Positions 7,800 to 13,196 of a DNA stretch of 26,965 nt are shown here, piece after piece. Positions within the stretch are counted from its first letter, which is position 1; every line of letters starts with the position of its first letter. The stretch lies in the IMG/VR virus record IMGVR_UViG_3300009027_000026, positions 1 through 26,965 of that record; one strand, written 5' to 3'. Below the pieces are notes generated by a model. That model was not told where the DNA came from, searched no databases, and worked only from the letters and a program-made list of their open reading frames with translations. Source of the stretch: a virus. A program made the translations under genes and the position numbers.

Positions 7800-7867
7800 T
7801 TGCTATCTTTATGGTTATTTATGGTTTGTATTTGATGGGTGTTTTAGTCACTGTGCTAGGTAAGTAG
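7724..7867 (+). CDS. 47-residue membrane peptide in an overlapping frame
   Basis: ATG 7724, preceded by an AAGAAGAG Shine-Dalgarno 1-2 bases upstream, opens 47 codons ending at TAG 7865-7867. The product has a strongly basic N-terminus (MANKNQKSRKSRYLK) and a single hydrophobic helix (LIAIFMVIYGLYLMGVLVTV) with a short Lys tail, consistent with a cytoplasm-facing N-terminus anchored in the inner membrane. It overlaps the preceding gene by 76 bases and runs 49 bases into the 3' end of the convergent gene at 7819. Function unknown. Confidence 0.45.
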   Translation: MANKNQKSRKSRYLKILARVDLEELIAIFMVIYGLYLMGVLVTVLGK

Positions 7868-8013
7868 ATATAATCCTCAAACAAGCAACTCGTGTATTCT
7901 GCATCTTGGTAATGTTCTTTTACATATAGATCTGCATACGCACAATTCTCAAAATGCCCAACATACATTGGGTCTTGCATAGTCATATATACGATTAGAA
8001 CGTATTCAAACAT
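7819..8013 (-). CDS. Small phage protein with a YIYLP C-terminal motif
   Basis: 64 residues. The sequence FEYVLIVYM...PMYVGHFENCAYADLYVKEHYQDA...SCLFEDYIYLP has a spacing of hydrophobic strands, two Cys and a C-terminal DYIYLP that I recognise from small proteins in phages of aquatic bacteria; no function is known to me. Starts by TAATG overlap with the upstream gene. Last gene of the leftward operon, overlapping a rightward gene at its 3' end. Confidence 0.6.
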   Translation of the reverse strand: MFEYVLIVYMTMQDPMYVGHFENCAYADLYVKEHYQDAEYTSCLFEDYIYLPSTVTKTPIKYKP

Positions 8014-8180
8014 TACTCGAACTGAACTTTGTTATCAGGAAATACTTTATGTCTTTTCCCAGAAGCTTCTTGTTCTACTTCAACTCTTATACCATCTTCT
8101 TCTTGAAAAAAATTAAGATTGAGCCATCTACCTTCAATTGCTATTCTTTTTGTTATCATTCTTACATAGTCCATTTCCAT
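8013..8180 (-). CDS. Small unknown protein
   Basis: 55 residues from the ATG at 8180 (MEMDYVRMIT). This start is chosen because TAGGGA lies 5 bases upstream; an ATG at 8210 would lack an RBS and sit wholly inside the zinc-knuckle gene. The mid-part (RIAIEGRWLNLNFFQEEDGIRVEVEQE) looks like a small beta fold. Overlaps the zinc-knuckle peptide gene by 47 bases. Confidence 0.45.
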   Translation of the reverse strand: MEMDYVRMITKRIAIEGRWLNLNFFQEEDGIRVEVEQEASGKRHKVFPDNKVQFE

Positions 8181-8274
8181 ATATATCCCTACCACACCAC
8201 CACTTTTCATGATAAGTGTTAGCAGGTTCTTTACACTTATGACAAACTTGTTTACCTACTTTAATCTTCGTCAT
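8134..8274 (-). CDS. 46-residue zinc-knuckle-like peptide
   Basis: ATG at 8274, inside the last codons of the DUF3310 gene, opens 46 codons ending TGA at 8136-8134. The peptide has CHKC (C11, C14), then HEKWWC (C27) and GLC (C37), a C-x2-C-x12-C-x9-C pattern suited to one zinc ion. It is basic, with an Asn/Lys tail. Frame length, Cys spacing and 14-base overlap with the upstream gene argue for a real gene. Nucleic-acid binding is a guess. Confidence 0.55.
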   Translation of the reverse strand: MTKIKVGKQVCHKCKEPANTYHEKWWCGRDIYGNGLCKNDNKKNSN

Positions 8275-8581
8275 GCAGTGGGTCTTCTATCCATTCATCA
8301 GGCATATTTCTTGGGGAAATTAATTTTGCCAATTCTTCAGCATAAATTTCTTCTTCTTTATCTAAATACCATCTTTGTTTTCGACATTCCTCGATCCTAT
8401 TTTTTAACTTATCAACTTCGCTAAGATCAGAAGATTGTTTGTGTCCACGTCTATCTAAATACTTTCTATTGTTACCCTTGCAGTAACCTATGACTTCTTC
8501 TTGAGTAGACTTGGCTTTAATTACATCGAATGTTTCTATGCCACCTATTTTATAATGGTTTGGATTAATTGGATCACTCAT
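8261..8581 (-). CDS. DUF3310 protein
   Basis: 106 residues from ATG 8581, with AAGGAG 8 bases upstream; a TTG at 8587 would be only 2 bases from that RBS. The DUF3310 signature is intact: NPNHYKIGGIETFDVIKAK at residues 6-24, then VIGYCKGNNRKYLDRRG. The family is common in phages, sometimes joined to nucleotide-metabolism domains; its biochemical role is not settled. The C-terminal half is a charged helix (SEVDKLKNRIEECRKQRWYLD). It overlaps the upstream gene by 8 bases. Confidence 0.85.
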   Translation of the reverse strand: MSDPINPNHYKIGGIETFDVIKAKSTQEEVIGYCKGNNRKYLDRRGHKQSSDLSEVDKLKNRIEECRKQRWYLDKEEEIYAEELAKLISPRNMPDEWIEDPLHDED

Positions 8582-8915
8582 TTTCAACGCTCCTTACAGA
8601 TGTTAAATGATTACCACTTCCTAGATAATAACTATGCAACTTTTGAAACATATTGTCAATAAAATCCCGGTTGCCCATTTGATCTCTCAACTCATCAATA
8701 TCGACATCTAGTAACCATACGGCTAATTTTAAAATATCTGAATCTGCCATCAACCAACGATATGCTTGACTTCTAAGTTGTGCTTTTTGATCAGCCTTAT
8801 TTTGTTTCTTAGAATAATCGTGTAAAGCTCTTACAAAGATAGCTGCGATTAGCCTCCCTTCAGGTGACGCTGCTAATTGGTTGCGTAATTGGGTTTCCCC
8901 TCCCTTAACAATCAT
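8574..8915 (-). CDS. Helical phage protein of unknown function
   Basis: 113 residues. RBS AAGGA lies 5 bases before ATG 8915. The core RSQAYRWLMADSDILKLAVWLLDVDIDELRDQM resembles a helix-rich segment seen in small phage replication/recombination-region proteins, but I cannot assign a family. First gene of the distal leftward unit, downstream of a candidate promoter at 8969-8996. Confidence 0.55.
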   Translation of the reverse strand: MIVKGGETQLRNQLAASPEGRLIAAIFVRALHDYSKKQNKADQKAQLRSQAYRWLMADSDILKLAVWLLDVDIDELRDQMGNRDFIDNMFQKLHSYYLGSGNHLTSVRSVENE

Positions 8916-8970
8916 ACAAATCCTTAGTTGTTTGTAATCATATTAACACAACACCTATTTATCTATGGAT

Positions 8971-8976
8971 TATAAT
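8971..8976 (+). promoter_or_regulatory. Candidate -10 box of the pqqA promoter
   Basis: Perfect TATAAT 43 bases upstream of the pqqA ATG. There is no good -35 at 16-18 bases; a TTAACA lies 22 bases upstream, too far for a standard promoter. The implied start point near 8983 would place an inverted repeat in the 5' leader. Confidence 0.5.
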
Positions 8977-8980
8977 GATG

Positions 8981-8996
8981 TTGTAGGCAACTACAA
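8981..8996. promoter_or_regulatory. Inverted repeat TTGTAG-4-CTACAA, possible operator
   Basis: Perfect 6-4-6 inverted repeat TTGTAGGCAACTACAA. It covers the expected transcription start of the rightward pqqA unit, and its right arm is the -35 of the leftward promoter. It could be a regulator binding site or an RNA hairpin in the pqqA leader. Confidence 0.4.
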
Positions 8997-9018
8997 ATCT
9001 AAAGAAGGGAGAAATATT

Positions 9019-9090
9019 ATGTGGACAAAACCATCAGCAACTGAAATGCGTTTCGGCTTTGAAGTTACAATGTATGTATGTAACAAGTAA
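9019..9090 (+). CDS. pqqA: PqqA, PQQ precursor peptide (orphan, phage-borne)
   Basis: A 23-residue peptide beginning MWTKP with the core RFGFEVTMY. PqqA peptides of Klebsiella and Pseudomonas have the same length, the same MW-x-KP start and the same G-x-EVT-x-Y core. Glu15 and Tyr19, the residues cross-linked by the radical SAM enzyme PqqE to build pyrroloquinoline quinone, fall at the same positions. RBS AGGGAG lies 7 bases upstream. The gene stands alone on the plus strand between two leftward units, with its own -10 box and a terminator 2 bases after its stop. No pqqB, C, D or E is present in the window, so any product would depend on host enzymes. Unusual points: Cys21 near the C-terminus and Met10 in place of the commoner Leu. 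The function in the phage is inferred. Confidence 0.85.
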   Translation: MWTKPSATEMRFGFEVTMYVCNK

Positions 9091-9092
9091 TA

Positions 9093-9120
9093 AAAAAGGG
9101 AGCTAAATGCTCCCCTTTTT
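9093..9120 (+). terminator. Rho-independent terminator, probably bidirectional
   Basis: Stem GGGAGC (9098-9103), loop TAAAT, GCTCCC (9109-9114), then C and TTTTT; preceded by an A-run that gives a T-run on the other strand. It ends the pqqA transcript rightward and the SSB/exonuclease/Sak transcript leftward, 14 bases after that operon's last stop. Confidence 0.85.
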
Positions 9121-9133
9121 ATAAAGACATAAA

Positions 9134-9436
9134 CTAGAAAGGAAGGTCATCTATGTCTTTACCATCATCTTGCGCCACTGGTCTACTGCGTGATGATGAT
9201 TCGTCACGAGGAAAAAATACTTCAGAGTTGCCCAGGATTGTAGTCTGAACACCACCATCTCTTTCCTCTTTTGTTGTTGATTGACTGATAAAGCCATTAT
9301 TACCGTATTGGTCTTTAGTGTCTGTATCTACCCATGTGGTTAGATTCATCCATTTATTACCATTTTTATCAGTAGTAACTCTGTCTTTCTCGATCTTGCT
9401 TAAATTAATTCCGATGTTAATTCCGTATCTAGGCAT
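9134..9436 (-). CDS. Single-stranded-DNA-binding-like protein
   Basis: 100 residues. The N-terminal part (GINIGINLSKIEKDRV...GNKWMNLTTWVDTDT) is consistent with a small OB-like beta domain, and the tail ends DGKDIDDLPF, the acidic DDLPF-type C-terminus by which SSBs recruit partner proteins. It is shorter than E. coli SSB, as phage versions often are. RBS GGAGGG 4 bases upstream. It belongs to a leftward operon with an annealing protein and a lambda-type exonuclease, the usual company of a phage SSB. Confidence 0.7.
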   Translation of the reverse strand: MPRYGINIGINLSKIEKDRVTTDKNGNKWMNLTTWVDTDTKDQYGNNGFISQSTTKEERDGGVQTTILGNSEVFFPRDESSSRSRPVAQDDGKDIDDLPF

Positions 9437-9611
9437 TATACCCTCCCTCTTTTAGTGCATTTTCTTTTGTATCAAATATTCCAATCATCTTCACACCTTC
9501 ATCAGACAGAAAATGATATAGACCCCAAAATACTCCATTTTCAGCTACAAACATCAGTATTCGACCTGTAGCTTCTTCATATTGTATTCCTCTTTCTGCA
9601 TCCCATTTCAT
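9429..9611 (-). CDS. Small unknown protein in recombination operon
   Basis: 60 residues. RBS AAGGAG is 6 bases before the ATG and the gene overlaps the SSB-like gene by 8 bases. Aromatic-rich middle (FVAENGVFWGLYHFLSD) followed by FDTKENALKEG. No family recognised. Its position between exonuclease and SSB suggests an accessory recombination role, but only from context. Confidence 0.5.
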   Translation of the reverse strand: MKWDAERGIQYEEATGRILMFVAENGVFWGLYHFLSDEGVKMIGIFDTKENALKEGGYNA

Positions 9612-9613
9612 AC

Positions 9614-10219
9614 CTACTCCTTTTTATTTATTGCTTCTTGCATATCTTCAACTTCATTAAGGAACTCTATGACTTCATCCTCTAGTTCTTTAATAATCTT
9701 ATCATCTTTTTCTATCCTTTGCACATATAATCTTAAATGCTCAGGAAAGAAGGGCGAGTATGACACGAAGTCACACCAAGAACGATTCGTGCAGGCCATC
9801 TGAAAATACATCTGTTTTAACCATTTAGACGGAATCTTCTTAGTTAGTAAAATCTCAGTGTGTGTATGAGATTGGGGACACTTGATCTCGATTAGTCCGT
9901 CATCACCGACCAATCCGTCTGGCGAAGCACCTGCCATCTTAATTGTAGGATGATCTATAAATCCCACATCTTCCACACTATGATTTTCTAATATATATGC
10001 GGCCTTAGCTTCATCTTCTGTATCTATTCCATGTTGCATAGCTGCATTTATATATGTATCTGTTTTTTGGTTAGTCAAACGCTCAGTAAGAAGTTGAACT
10101 TTATAAGCCTTCCTGGTTGCAGACTCACCTGATCGACCCTTGGAGGTCACTGCATCCATCTTACTAGCAGTAACCTTCCCTAATCGAGCCTCAAACCATT
10201 CATCAGTTCTTTGCTCCAT
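9614..10219 (-). CDS. YqaJ / lambda-exonuclease family recombination nuclease
   Basis: 201 residues, normal for phage alkaline exonucleases. Motifs in order: RTDEWFEARLGKVTASK (residues 4-20), an acidic residue in GIDTEDEA (near E70), SPDG with D101, and E111-x-K113 in LIEIKCP, then a Gln in YFQMACT. These form the PD-(D/E)XK site of lambda Red exonuclease relatives. It resects 5' ends of double-stranded DNA so that the annealing protein encoded upstream in the same operon can pair strands. The C-terminal 35 residues form a charged coiled coil. Start overlaps the upstream gene by 17 bases. Confidence 0.9.
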   Translation of the reverse strand: MEQRTDEWFEARLGKVTASKMDAVTSKGRSGESATRKAYKVQLLTERLTNQKTDTYINAAMQHGIDTEDEAKAAYILENHSVEDVGFIDHPTIKMAGASPDGLVGDDGLIEIKCPQSHTHTEILLTKKIPSKWLKQMYFQMACTNRSWCDFVSYSPFFPEHLRLYVQRIEKDDKIIKELEDEVIEFLNEVEDMQEAINKKE

Positions 10220-10520
10220 CTCTTGCCCTTTCTAATCTGTCTAAAAAATGTGGTTGATATTGCGAGAACCACCAATTTGCTGTTTCACCGTCTTTATATA
10301 ACTTCCATTTACAAATTTCATCTATATGAACAACTGCACTATGGGTATCCTCTCCCATGTTAAATGAAAAATATTGAACAATATAATATAGATCATTTAT
10401 TTTACCTTCAATACAACCTTGCATTGATATTTCATCTTGCTGAGTTTTTTCCATAAACTTGTATGTATGAAAGTAGTGTCCTACTAAATCATTCCTTATT
10501 TCAAATTCTTTATTTTCCAT
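10203..10520 (-). CDS. Conserved-looking phage protein between annealing protein and exonuclease
   Basis: 105 residues, aromatic-rich: YFHTYKFMEKT, then a QGCIEGKINDLYYIVQYFSFNMGEDTHS block, KWKLYKDGETANWWFSQYQPHFLDRL. The pattern (short beta strands, then a W-x-L/FY block) resembles uncharacterised proteins in phage recombination operons; I cannot name a function. RBS GAGG shortly before the ATG; overlaps the upstream gene by 11 bases. Confidence 0.55.
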   Translation of the reverse strand: MENKEFEIRNDLVGHYFHTYKFMEKTQQDEISMQGCIEGKINDLYYIVQYFSFNMGEDTHSAVVHIDEICKWKLYKDGETANWWFSQYQPHFLDRLERARDGAKN

Positions 10521-11031
10521 TTTCCTCTTCCCTTTTAATTATTGCATTAACTATAGGCAATCCTTCTTTTCTAAGTCTATTATCCTTCCAACTATTAAAT
10601 AAAGTTTTAACAGCGTTTACACCACCATCTTCAAAAGCATTATTCAATTGATCTTCTACGGCAATGTTTAATGTATCTTCACCTTTGTAGATATATAAAC
10701 CGATACCAAACACGGCTATACATTTTGCTAGACATCTCATCATTGCAGTGTTGATATCCATTGCAGTTGGATTCTTAATTGCTTTGTTATTTTGGATAAC
10801 AGGTAATTGCATACCCATTGTTTTACCAAAAGCATTTACCTTACAAAACACCATATATGTGTCATTGTAGATTTGTGGCTCATCAAACTCCCATGTTGCT
10901 TTTGGGTCTCTTCTTAGTAATTCTTCTACTGCAACTGTCCAGGTGAGGTAGTTAAAACGACCTTTTTTCTCGATATGTTTATCTACATTGACCTGTGATA
11001 GTGCAACAAAATCATAGATTTCTGCTGACAT
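10510..11031 (-). CDS. Single-strand annealing protein, Sak family (DUF1071)
   Basis: 173 residues. Family blocks: FNYLTWTVAVEELLRRDPKATW (26-47), MQLPVIQNNKAIKNPTAMDINTAMMRCLAKCIAVFG (75-109), then IGLYIYKGED (110-119). This matches the Sak/DUF1071 branch of Erf/Rad52-like recombinases, whose oligomers anneal complementary single strands. It is paired with a lambda-type exonuclease and an SSB-like protein in one operon, a complete SSAP-exonuclease system. RBS AAGGAG 7 bases upstream. First gene after the leftward early promoter. Confidence 0.9.
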   Translation of the reverse strand: MSAEIYDFVALSQVNVDKHIEKKGRFNYLTWTVAVEELLRRDPKATWEFDEPQIYNDTYMVFCKVNAFGKTMGMQLPVIQNNKAIKNPTAMDINTAMMRCLAKCIAVFGIGLYIYKGEDTLNIAVEDQLNNAFEDGGVNAVKTLFNSWKDNRLRKEGLPIVNAIIKREEENGK

Positions 11032-11053
11032 AATGTTCTCCTTTTTAGTTATG

Positions 11054-11069
11054 TATAGATAAGTCTATA
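11054..11069. promoter_or_regulatory. Inverted repeat TATAGA-4-TCTATA, candidate operator
   Basis: Perfect 6-4-6 inverted repeat overlapping the -10 of the leftward promoter, next to a gene for a Cro-like protein. Same arm and spacer lengths as the repeat at 8981-8996, with different arm sequence. A repressor site is plausible but unproven. Confidence 0.4.
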
Positions 11070-11090
11070 TTAGATTATAATAATAGTCAA
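11062..11090 (-). promoter_or_regulatory. Leftward early promoter
   Basis: On the minus strand TTGACT (11090-11085), 17-base spacer, TAGACT (11067-11062). It lies 31 bases upstream of the Sak-family gene. Confidence 0.55.
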
Positions 11091-11097
11091 TTTTTAT

Positions 11098-11127
11098 TTG
11101 ACATTAAACATATTTTAATATTAGAAT
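11098..11127 (+). promoter_or_regulatory. Rightward early promoter
   Basis: Consensus TTGACA (11098-11103), 18-base spacer, TAGAAT (11122-11127, 5 of 6). It is back to back with the leftward promoter, the two -35 boxes 7 bases apart. It starts the transcript for the small acidic gene, Cro-like protein and replication genes. Confidence 0.7.
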
Positions 11128-11155
11128 GAACTTATGTTTAATTATGGAGATAAAA

Positions 11156-11293
11156 ATGGATAGAGATAGCTGGTTACAAGATTACGATGGTTATTTAGAT
11201 CAACAGTATCAAAAGCAAGATGATGAAGAGCGTGAGCAACATGAAGCAGATTATGCAGTTGATGAATATTTTTTAAATAAAGGAAAGAAATGA
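11156..11293 (+). CDS. 45-residue acidic protein
   Basis: ATG 11156 with GGAG 6 bases upstream; ends TGA 11291-11293, overlapping the Cro-like gene start (ATGA). The product (starts MDRDSWLQDYDGYLDQQ) is Asp/Glu/Gln/Tyr-rich and strongly acidic, helical, with no known family. As the first gene from the rightward early promoter it may be a host-interaction or DNA-mimic-like protein, but that is a guess from charge and position. Confidence 0.55.
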   Translation: MDRDSWLQDYDGYLDQQYQKQDDEEREQHEADYAVDEYFLNKGKK

Positions 11294-11481
11294 TAATTAT
11301 AGATCCAAAAATAACTTTTACTGATGCACTTAATTATTTTAATGGCGATAAATTACTATTAAGAAAAGAACTAGGTGATGTCTCTAGGCAAGTAGTTTAT
11401 AACTGGAAGAAGAAAGACCGTCTTCCATCAGATAAGGTGCTTATGTTACAACAATATGTAATCAAAAATGATATTTCTTGA
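11290..11481 (+). CDS. Cro-like helix-turn-helix repressor
   Basis: 63 residues. The helix-turn-helix spans about residues 12-45: DALNYFNGDKLLLRKELG, then VSRQVVYNWKKKDRLP, a layout shared with Cro and YdaS-type proteins (recognition helix followed by W and a Pro-Ser turn). It probably binds the operator region at 11054-11130 to balance the divergent early promoters. RBS AAAGGA upstream; ATGA overlap with the preceding gene. Confidence 0.7.
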   Translation: MIIIDPKITFTDALNYFNGDKLLLRKELGDVSRQVVYNWKKKDRLPSDKVLMLQQYVIKNDIS

Positions 11482-11635
11482 ACGATTAACACATGAGGTT
11501 TTAGACTATGACAATTATCTGCTGCGTAGGTTCACTAGCTATGCCATGGCAAAACAGTTTGTAGAGAATAAACCTGGATGTAAGGTCAAGAAGATTAAAT
11601 TTGATTTATCACAAATGGAGGAGTGTTCATTTTGA
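11468..11635 (+). CDS. 55-residue protein of unknown function
   Basis: ATG 11468 lies inside the end of the Cro-like gene; stops at TGA 11633-11635, overlapping the TTG start of the next gene. Sequence starts MIFLERLTHE and includes YAMAKQFVENKPGCKVKKIKFDLSQ split by a turn. Fills exactly the space between two assigned genes with overlaps at both ends, which supports it. It has no recognised domain. Confidence 0.5.
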   Translation: MIFLERLTHEVLDYDNYLLRRFTSYAMAKQFVENKPGCKVKKIKFDLSQMEECSF

Positions 11636-12282
11636 ATTATTATTCACACCATATTGGTGACTTTATAAAAGACACTAATTATTTAACACATGAGCAAAGA
11701 AGCATTTATTTATCTCTTATTTGGCTATATTACGATCAAGAAAAGCCTTTAGATAAAGATCTAGATATTATTGCTATGAAAGTTAAGGCAACCAAAGATG
11801 ATATTGAGTTATTGTTAAAGATTTTTTTTACTGAAGAAGAGGATTGCTATAGACATTCTCGATGCGATATTGAGTTAGAAAAGGTCTACAATAGGTCTGA
11901 AAAAGCTAGACAAAACGTGCAAAAACGTTGGGATAAAGAGAAAAAATACAAACGTAATACAAACGTAATACTACCCAATACCCAAAACCCAATACCCAAA
12001 ACCCAAGTTAATAAAGAAAAATCTTATAAAGACGATCCTAAATTTATGGAGTTTTGGCATACATATGATCATAAAGTTGGTGCAGTTGAAGCCTATAAGG
12101 TATGGGTTAAGGATAAGTGTGAGAAACAGTTGGATGTTATAAAGAAACATATTGCTTTTTATCATGCAAGTAAGAATTGGAAAGAAGGTTTTAGGAAAGA
12201 TCCTAGGACTTATCTATACCAAAAGATGTATTTAGATGATGTAACAGGATCTACGCCTAAAATTAAAGGAAGGGTTTTATGA
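11632..12282 (+). CDS. DUF1376 replication protein, probable initiator or helicase loader
   Basis: 216 residues from TTG 11632: GGAGGAG ends 8 bases upstream and the product then begins (M)NYYSHHIGDFIKDTNYL, the usual DUF1376 start. An upstream GTG at 11623 overlaps the RBS. The DUF1376 domain covers residues 1-95; a basic Asn/Pro/Gln linker (about 96-130) is encoded by tandem DNA repeats; the C-terminal part (KFMEFWHTYDHKVGAVEAYKVW) matches the FW-x-x-Y-x-x-K-x-x-x-x-x-A block shared by phage replication and helicase-loading proteins. It directly precedes the helicase gene (ATGA overlap). The repeats within the linker suggest an internal origin, as in lambda O. Confidence 0.75.
   Translation: MNYYSHHIGDFIKDTNYLTHEQRSIYLSLIWLYYDQEKPLDKDLDIIAMKVKATKDDIELLLKIFFTEEEDCYRHSRCDIELEKVYNRSEKARQNVQKRWDKEKKYKRNTNVILPNTQNPIPKTQVNKEKSYKDDPKFMEFWHTYDHKVGAVEAYKVWVKDKCEKQLDVIKKHIAFYHASKNWKEGFRKDPRTYLYQKMYLDDVTGSTPKIKGRVL
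11947..11971 (+). repeat. Two tandem 11-bp repeats (iteron-like)
   Basis: The unit TACAAACGTAA occurs twice in tandem, with TAC starting a third. The period of 11 is not a multiple of 3 although the repeat is inside a coding sequence, so it is conserved at DNA rather than peptide level. A related copy lies at 19822-19846. Confidence 0.65.
11974..12008 (+). repeat. Five tandem heptamers CCCAAWA
   Basis: CCCAATA, CCCAAAA, CCCAATA, CCCAAAA and CCCAAGT follow one another without gaps, immediately after the 11-bp repeats. The 7-base period also breaks the codon frame. With the neighbouring repeats it forms a 62-base cluster in the linker of the replication gene, a candidate replication origin. 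Confidence 0.7.
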
Positions 12283-13196
12283 GTGAGATAACAGTTGGTG
12301 AAATGATGGATAGAATCATCATTACAAAAAAACAGATTGATGAGGAACATGGTGAGTTAGAAATAAATGATTATAAGATTAAATCTACAGATGGTTTTTA
12401 TGATCAACTAATTAAGTATTATCGAGATGAGAAAGATTCCGGGTATTCACTACCATTTGCTAAGACTGATGGTAATTTCTCTGTAAGGTTAGGTGAATTA
12501 ACTATTTTTACAGGCGTATCAGGTCATGGTAAGTCAATGATGTTGTCGCAGATTTGTTTGTATCTAATGAACTACACAAAAGTGTTAATTGCAAGTATGG
12601 AGATGAAGCCTGTATTGACATTATCAAGAATGATTACGCAAAAGCTAGGTGACCACAATCCGACAGATAAGTTTATAAAACAATTTTGCGATGAGTTTGA
12701 AAATAAGTTATATATTTATGACCAACAAGGGGTAACTGATAGCACAGATATGTTTAGTGTGTTGATGTATGGCAAAGAAGTATTGGGAATTAATGTTTTT
12801 GTAATTGACTCATTGATGAAGATGGGCGATATATCTGAAGACAACTATGATGCACAAAAAGTATTTACTGATAGATTAGCGGCCTATTGTCGAGACCTAA
12901 ACATTCATGTGTTTTTAGTATGTCACACCCGGAAGATGTCTGATGAATACACACACCCTGATGCTACTAACATTTTGGGATCAAGTCACATTAGAAACCT
13001 TAGTGATAATATCTTGTTATGTTTTAGAAATAGGGAAATAGAAGATTTAAAGTTTGCAGGTAATTGTCCTGAGGAGCGAGAGAACGAACCCACTGCATAT
13101 CTAAAAGTTCAGAAGCAAAGAAATTATCCATTTGAAGGAACATTTTCTTTGTGGTTTCATGAGAAAAGTTTGACTTATAAGGAGAAGCCAGTATGA
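12279..13196 (+). CDS. DnaB-like replicative helicase (RecA-fold, no primase domain)
   Basis: 305 residues. Walker A GVSGHGKS (79-86), a conserved ASMEM (105-109), Walker B NVFVID (172-177) and a VFLVCHTRK block (211-219), then a C-terminal LKVQKQRNYPFEGTFSLWF typical of the DnaB/gp4 helicase core. The N-terminal 60 residues are not a DnaB N-domain or primase, so priming must come from another protein or the host. It would act as a ring helicase at the phage fork, loaded by the preceding replication protein. ATGA overlap with that gene. Confidence 0.85.
   Translation: MSEITVGEMMDRIIITKKQIDEEHGELEINDYKIKSTDGFYDQLIKYYRDEKDSGYSLPFAKTDGNFSVRLGELTIFTGVSGHGKSMMLSQICLYLMNYTKVLIASMEMKPVLTLSRMITQKLGDHNPTDKFIKQFCDEFENKLYIYDQQGVTDSTDMFSVLMYGKEVLGINVFVIDSLMKMGDISEDNYDAQKVFTDRLAAYCRDLNIHVFLVCHTRKMSDEYTHPDATNILGSSHIRNLSDNILLCFRNREIEDLKFAGNCPEERENEPTAYLKVQKQRNYPFEGTFSLWFHEKSLTYKEKPV

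Larger units (their letters stand above)
8969..8996 (-). promoter_or_regulatory. Candidate leftward promoter
   Basis: On the minus strand TTGTAG (8996-8991), a 16-base spacer, and a perfect TATAAT (8974-8969). It lies 54 bases upstream of the gene starting at 8915. The -10 box shares the palindromic ATTATAAT with the rightward promoter, so the two promoters overlap. Confidence 0.5.

Noticed and set aside
8209-8424. Plus-strand 71-codon frame opposite the DUF3310 gene
   Set aside because: Antisense to a gene with a clear family signature; no RBS or recognisable motif.
11974-12008. Heptamer run considered as a telomere-like end or CRISPR-like array
   Set aside because: Units are contiguous 7-mers without spacers and lie inside a coding gene; origin-type repeats fit better.
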